Below, piece by piece: positions 43,698 through 48,000 of a stretch of DNA of 48,000 nucleotides. The position numbers were made by a program, and so were the translations under genes. The number at the start of each line of letters is the position of its first letter. Positions within the stretch are counted from its first letter, which is position 1. Under the pieces are notes generated by a model, which was not told the DNA's origin, did not search any database, and was given only the letters and a program-made list of their open reading frames with translations. The stretch is from Pirellulales bacterium. Its GTDB lineage: Bacteria; Planctomycetota; Planctomycetia; Pirellulales; JAEUIK01. The stretch covers positions 1 through 48,000 of the forward strand of contig JAIBBY010000016.1 in assembly GCA_019694455.1 (NCBI GenBank). The letters are read 5' to 3'.

Positions 43698-44999
43698 TTC
43701 AGGAACTCCAAAGACACTCGCTTAGTTGGAAACCGGCGCCGACTCGCAAGTCTGCGCCGCATTGTGGTCCCGTCGCTTGGATCTGACCGTTGTTCGGGCA
43801 ACGCCTCTCGCCAGCGAGACGTCGTGGTTGGTCATTCCCCCAAGCTCTGGGTCGGGACCGGTAATCACTCATCCGTACGTTGTTGTGCTCAGCTCCCTCT
43901 TGACCTGGGCGCCTACTTTCCAGCATCGGCAGTGAACGCGTACGCCGCACAGCAAAAAACCGCAGCGAGCTAACTGTTTTTGGCAGTTGGGCTCAGCGAC
44001 TGTTCGCTGTGCGTCGTGCTTGGCGCCACAAGGCGATCCGAAGCCGGCGAGGGGAGAGACTGCGTGAGACGGCCGTCGCGACCGGATTTCTCTGGCCGCG
44101 GCAGCACACGTTTGGCAGGCGTCGTTGGCAGGTTCCCCCCTGCAACTTGCAGCGTCTGGCCTTCAGAGGGGCACCCTCGTTTTGCCGCGCGCTACAAGCC
44201 TTCCGAAAGTAGTTTCGATTGCATGCGGGGCGCGACTTTAGAAACTTTCGCCAGTCGTAGGGGGGAGTCCATAGACAACGAGGGTAGAGGTGCTGCCAGA
44301 ACCAGCGAATTGGCAAAAACTGCCATGAAAGCCGCGTATTTCGGCGGCAGATTCGGGATTCACCGGTACAGGCTGCCCAACCGGCAACGTTGGACGTGGC
44401 GACCTGAATCCCCCCTAAAAGTACCGGTTTTCCAAAATCCACGAAAATTTAATTGACAAGCTGGTAGCAGACTAACTAGTCTACGCAAATGAGAAGAGAG
44501 TGTTGACAGCCTCCAGTAGCGGTGCGGAACGTCGCTGTGGTTTAGGATGTCGCTCAAAATCGCCTTGGTGCCGCTAATGACAGTCATCTGAGATCCGCTT
44601 GTCTGGTGACGGAACTCAGTATTTATCTCTGTCTCTAGTTCTGCGGCACTCAGTCTCGGCACGCTCTGTCACAGCCTCGCGATGTACTGGTCGTTGGGCG
44701 TGATGCTCGTCTCGGTTCGTCTGGAACCCTTTGAGAGCAAGCTGGCACTGATCTGACGCAGCACACGGCAAGGGCTAATTGCTTGCGCCAAGGCAGAGAC
44801 GCGACCACGCGGCCAGCGCTGGTCGGCTCCTTCTGAGACTCACCGCACTCTGCAAGCGGACGCCGATCAGGAAGACTCGGCACTCAAGTCTCCAATTTGT
44901 TGTTCGCGCCGGCCGCGCCACCACTTTCGCAGCGCCCGGTGGCCCGGGGCGTTTTTTGTTAACCGTACATCCAGTCCCAGAACTTAAGGGTTGCACACT
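43698..44999. other. 1.3-kb region with no confident gene
   Basis: No convincing coding gene. Open frames exist on both strands but have no recognisable domains and look like chance. The part from about 44440 is AT-richer. A TTGACA at 44453-44458 is followed 18 bases later by a poor TAGTCT (44477-44482), a possible promoter; another TTGACA at 44503 has no partner. A bulged hairpin lies at 44204-44250. The region ends in an intrinsic terminator at 44933-44957, just before the first PEP-CTERM gene, so a structured RNA or leader could lie here. Confidence 0.45.
44933..44957 (+). terminator. Intrinsic terminator just upstream of a PEP-CTERM gene
   Basis: CGCCCGG (44933-44939) pairs with CCGGG, a one-base bulge, then CG (44944-44951), followed by TTTTTT (44952-44957). 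It is 43 bases upstream of the ATG at 45000, in the same direction, and could act as an attenuator or end a separate transcript. Confidence 0.6.
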
Positions 45000-45611
45000 A
45001 TGAAGAAGACACTCTTCGTTGCACTGTTCGCGATGGTCGCAGCGTCCGCTTCGGCGGCGCCGATCATCACCGCCGATGTCGCCGATCTTGGCGGCGGGTT
45101 GCTGAGCTATACCGTCTACGTCGACGACGACGCCAACGCCTCGGCGTCGTACTTCCTCGACAACCTCGCCTTCACCGGCAAGATCTTGCAGGACAAGGCG
45201 GGCATCAAGGTTGGCAGCCAAAACGTCATTGTGGACACCGAGGAAGACGCGGATGCCTGGGACGGCGCTAACTACGACAAGCTGATGGATAGCTGGTTCA
45301 CTGCTCCGTGGACGAGCAACACGGTCGACCCTGGCTTTGTCGACTCGCTCGCGGGCGCAGCGGGCCTGCTTGATCGGACCTACGCCATCACTGCTGGCAG
45401 CGGTGGCGGCAGCACGCTGGACAAGGTGCAGGTGGCGTACATCGTGGCCGAAGGCCCGATCAGCTATGCCGGTTTGATCGGCCGGCAGGGCGCCAACTAT
45501 GGCGTACAGGGAGTGCTTGCCATCCCCGAGCCCTCGACCGCGATCCTGCTGGGTCTGGGCGGGTTGGCGATGATCGGTATCGCACGTCGGCGAAGCCGCA
45601 CGGGCCGCTAG
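45000..45611 (+). CDS. PEP-CTERM exported protein
   Basis: A 203-aa exported protein. A basic start (MKKTLF) and hydrophobic stretch ending ASASAAP form the signal peptide. The C-terminus is a PEP-CTERM sorting signal: VLAIPEPSTA, a Gly/Leu-rich helix and a basic end (ARRRSRTGR), recognised by exosortase in species that have it. The middle is Asp-rich and not recognised. AAGGG lies about 9 bases before the ATG. No exosortase gene is in this window. Confidence 0.85.
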   Translation: MKKTLFVALFAMVAASASAAPIITADVADLGGGLLSYTVYVDDDANASASYFLDNLAFTGKILQDKAGIKVGSQNVIVDTEEDADAWDGANYDKLMDSWFTAPWTSNTVDPGFVDSLAGAAGLLDRTYAITAGSGGGSTLDKVQVAYIVAEGPISYAGLIGRQGANYGVQGVLAIPEPSTAILLGLGGLAMIGIARRRSRTGR

Positions 45612-45755
45612 GCTCGCGCGTGCTTCTTGACTGGCATTGGGCCAGGCCGGCGCGGGGCACGCCGGTGAAGGGAATGAACGGGGCAAGCGACTTTTCTGAA
45701 TCCTGATCTTTTTAACAACTTCTCATCAACATTTTTACGAAGGCGAGGGAGCTAC

Positions 45756-46583
45756 ATGAATATCCGCAAAACGTTGGTCCTGGCCATGAGCATGGTCCTG
45801 GTCGCGCAGTACGCGCAGGCAGTCCCGGTGACGTTCACCATCGATCCACAACTCAGCACGCTCGATCTAAGTTCCTATGTGCCAGATTTCAATCTCGGGT
45901 CGACACCTCAGGGCGACATGCTAGTTGCCCTTGGCTATCCGTCTTCACACGCTGGCTATTCGACCGGCGGCCTCTCATTCTACACGGGCACGATCAATGC
46001 CGACGTGGTGCCCGGCAGTTCGATTCAATTCACCGGTTCGAGCCTGATCGACGCGAACATCACAGATGACGGTCAGGGATGGGCGCCGGACATCAACAAC
46101 AACCCAGCAAATGTCACCGTTCCGACATTGACCTTCGCTTCGGCCGATTACGGATTCACCTTTGCGACCATAGTTTGGGCGTCGCTCAAGGATTTTCAGC
46201 TCGACATCACGAGCGGCTCGCTGGCGTTGACCGGGAACAACTTTCCAGGGACGCAAACGCTAACGGCGATTGGTGGCGATCTGGCCTACACCGATGTGAT
46301 TAATGGCGGCTTTGTCAGCCCCGGTAACTCGTCGCTCATCGGCTTGGCGCTGGCTAATAACGCCGCGAACGGGACGCTGACGCAGTTGGGGAACAATCTC
46401 ACTTTGACGATCCCCGTGAGCGTGTCGCAACCAGTGGACATCGACGGCACCGGGGTCGACCTGATCGTGGCTGGGACGTTGGTCGCCACCGCAGTGATCC
46501 CCGAGCCGAGCACGCTGCTACTGGCGGGCATGGGCGCGGTGGGCGTAGGCCTATTGGCCGCGCGGCGACGTCGCCGGAGCTAA
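45756..46583 (+). CDS. PEP-CTERM exported protein
   Basis: A 275-aa exported protein with a signal peptide (MNIRKTLVLAMSM, cleavage near QYAQA) and a PEP-CTERM anchor (AVIPEPSTLLLAG, then helix and ARRRRRS). The central part is beta-prone, rich in Gly, Ser, Thr and Asn, with no recognised domain. GAGGGAG precedes the ATG by about 6 bases. It lies 145 bases after the previous PEP-CTERM gene; the two share the general architecture but not the sequence, so they are not recent duplicates. Confidence 0.85.
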   Translation: MNIRKTLVLAMSMVLVAQYAQAVPVTFTIDPQLSTLDLSSYVPDFNLGSTPQGDMLVALGYPSSHAGYSTGGLSFYTGTINADVVPGSSIQFTGSSLIDANITDDGQGWAPDINNNPANVTVPTLTFASADYGFTFATIVWASLKDFQLDITSGSLALTGNNFPGTQTLTAIGGDLAYTDVINGGFVSPGNSSLIGLALANNAANGTLTQLGNNLTLTIPVSVSQPVDIDGTGVDLIVAGTLVATAVIPEPSTLLLAGMGAVGVGLLAARRRRRS

Positions 46584-46657
46584 CCCGCTAGAAGTGGGGG
46601 GACAATTTGTCAAGCAGAAATTTATTGCAACCAGAACCCTTAGCATGATACCTTATG

Positions 46658-46697
46658 CACGTTGGAGCCTTGCTTGCGAGGCTCCAACGTGTCTTTT
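46658..46697 (+). terminator. Intrinsic terminator after the second PEP-CTERM gene
   Basis: CACGTTGGAGCCT (46658-46670) and AGGCTCCAACGTG (46679-46691) make a perfect 13-bp stem with an 8-base loop, followed by TCTTTT. It lies 75 bases after the stop at 46583. Two further inverted repeats, GGCCCGG/CCGGGCC (46705-46720) and GGGCGATCGCCC (46782-46793), fill the leader of the next gene. Confidence 0.78.
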
Positions 46698-46818
46698 CGC
46701 AAACGGCCCGGTTCCGGGCCTAAACTGTTCGAACCAGTACTCAGCGCCCGCCAGGTTGGCGGTTGCTGTTATGCCTCGCAGGGGCGATCGCCCAAAACTA
46801 CTTCGGGAGCTACATCCG

Positions 46819-48000
46819 ATGAAGCGCACTCGTCCAATTAGAAATTTTGCGGCCGTTGCCGCATTGGCGTTGGTTGCCGCAGCGACCAGCGCGGCCCACG
46901 CGCAAAGCGTGATGGCGACCTTTACCTTGAACCCAAACCAAACAATCGTCGGCGCCGGTTCGGTGCGCGGCGACTTTGGCAACGGAGTGGCGACGATCAA
47001 CTTGATTGGGCAATTCGTGATCGGTCAGCCGCAGAACGGCGCCAATGGCAAGTGGGGTGGGACATTCGACGCGCAGGTGGGCTACAACACATCTGGCGCG
47101 CCGATCCGCATGAATCTGCAAAGCGCCGCCATCGACCCGATTGCGACCACGAACAACCTGGGAGGGTGGCTGCCTTCGGGTTGGGATCCCAACACGGGAA
47201 CCTATGTCGACGGACAACGCGCGCCAGCGGATTATGCTCACACGCTGCCGGGTTTTACGTTCTCCTCGATGCGCGACATGAAGCTTACGACAATTAGCGG
47301 TGGCAACAACGCGATTTCTGGCACTAACCTGGCAACGACCGACTTTGGTTTGAAGTTCACCGGTGGCATACTCGACCTGAATGCCAAGGCGCTGGGCACG
47401 GTTTCTCAGGATGTGCTCACCACCGAGATCGTCGCATTTGAAGAGAATAACCTGGGCGAAATCGTATGGCGGGAGAAGACGGGTGAGCAGACCATTAACG
47501 GCAACACAGTGCCGATCTACGGCGCCGAGACCACGCCGTTTGTTTCTGGCGAACCGGCAAAGCTGTACGATATGGTGACCGGCTTGCCATTGCAGCAGGT
47601 GTTTCACAACACTGGGGCGGCGGGTACGTTCACCTCGACCTTGCAAAGCGGCAGCACCTACGACATCTCGACGTCGATTCCGCTCAGCACGACGGCCAAG
47701 TTCTTCCTCGGCGATTTCGAGGTGAGCTTTGGCTTCTCTGGCACGCTGATCGGCACGACGACCATCACATTGCCGGCGCTGGGCGACTCGAATGGCGACG
47801 GCAAGGTGAACGGCGCCGACTACACGAACTGGGCGGACAACTTCAACAAGTTCAACACCACGGCCGACGGGCTGAATTCGCAAGGCGATTTCAACGGCGA
47901 CGGCAAGGTGGATGGCGCCGACTACACGATTTGGGCGGACCACTTCAGTCCCGGCAGCGCCGCGCTGCCGATCCCCGAACCGGCCAGCCTGGTGCTGGGA
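46819..48000 (+). CDS. PEP-CTERM exported protein with dockerin-like repeats (3' end cut)
   Basis: An open frame from ATG 46819, preceded by GGGAG, runs to the end of the window without a stop: at least 394 codons. A signal peptide is at the start (MKRTRPIRN, a hydrophobic stretch, AAHAQS). The large middle domain is beta-rich and not recognised. Near the end are two copies of a calcium-loop motif of the dockerin/EF-hand kind, with NGDGKV followed by GADYT (about residues 330-345 and 357-372). The frame then reads PIPEPASLVLG, the start of a PEP-CTERM signal, so only its last residues are missing. Such dockerin-like pairs are common near PEP-CTERM ends in planctomycetes. Confidence 0.85.
   Translation, partial: MKRTRPIRNFAAVAALALVAAATSAAHAQSVMATFTLNPNQTIVGAGSVRGDFGNGVATINLIGQFVIGQPQNGANGKWGGTFDAQVGYNTSGAPIRMNLQSAAIDPIATTNNLGGWLPSGWDPNTGTYVDGQRAPADYAHTLPGFTFSSMRDMKLTTISGGNNAISGTNLATTDFGLKFTGGILDLNAKALGTVSQDVLTTEIVAFEENNLGEIVWREKTGEQTINGNTVPIYGAETTPFVSGEPAKLYDMVTGLPLQQVFHNTGAAGTFTSTLQSGSTYDISTSIPLSTTAKFFLGDFEVSFGFSGTLIGTTTITLPALGDSNGDGKVNGADYTNWADNFNKFNTTADGLNSQGDFNGDGKVDGADYTIWADHFSPGSAALPIPEPASLVLG

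Noticed and set aside
44204..44250. CGAAAG/CTTTCG hairpin as part of a known RNA such as RNase P, tmRNA or 6S RNA
   Set aside because: None of the conserved sequence blocks of these RNAs is present around it.
43980..44456. A 158-aa plus-strand frame and a 149-aa minus-strand frame in the gene-poor region
   Set aside because: They overlap each other, have no domain, odd Arg/Cys/Trp-rich composition and no ribosome site; more likely chance.
44503..44508. TTGACA as a second promoter in the gene-poor region
   Set aside because: No recognisable -10 at 16-18 bases downstream.

Overview
The window looks like chromosomal DNA of a planctomycete, probably in or near the Pirellulales. The support is GC-rich sequence, frequent GTG/TTG starts, tetrahydromethanopterin (H4MPT) C1 genes in an otherwise bacterial gene set, ole-type beta-lactone genes, a Cys-less KAS beside a normal fatty-acid cluster, and PEP-CTERM proteins including one with dockerin-like calcium loops. 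This is inferred from gene content only. No rRNA, tRNA, CRISPR array, insertion sequence or prophage was seen.

Layout. 0.1-1.4 kb: a zinc-ribbon membrane protein, a possibly frameshifted membrane ORF and rpmF. 1.7-6.5 kb: fabH-fabD-fabG-acpP-fabF, with plsX absent between rpmF and fabH. 6.6-10.5 kb: an exported secretin-like protein, a ketosynthase homologue without its catalytic Cys, and an orphan MalK-type ATPase. 10.5-15.4 kb: nusA-infB-rbfA, with a good intrinsic terminator between nusA and infB. 15.4-21.1 kb: a degenerate HhH-GPD protein with a Lys/Ala/Pro tail, a large TPR protein, a YebC-family protein, an exported protein on the minus strand and an atypical Fur-family regulator. 21.2-26.0 kb: an envelope-sugar block (bi-domain oxidoreductase, wecB, wecC).

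26.0-32.8 kb: fhcD (Ftr) and a methyltransferase on the plus strand converge on a tight minus-strand set, mch - RimK-like ligase - oleC - oleD. 32.9-34.7 kb: a DtxR-family regulator, a DUF202 membrane protein and a DinB-like protein. 34.8-39.5 kb: SRP RNA - dnaX - ybaB - recR, then rpoN. dnaX holds a ten-A slippery run. 39.5-43.7 kb: a zinc-ribbon/PH membrane protein, nrdR, moaC coupled to a GT39-like transferase, and an HTH plus receiver-like protein with its own terminator. 43.7-45.0 kb is essentially gene-free and ends in an intrinsic terminator. 45.0-48.0 kb: three PEP-CTERM-type exported proteins, the last cut by the window edge.

The strongest points for follow-up are the Cys-less KAS, the dnaX slippage site whose two alternative frames both stop at gamma-like length, the operon joining an H4MPT enzyme to OleC and OleD, and the glycosylase-like protein with a histone-H1-like tail.
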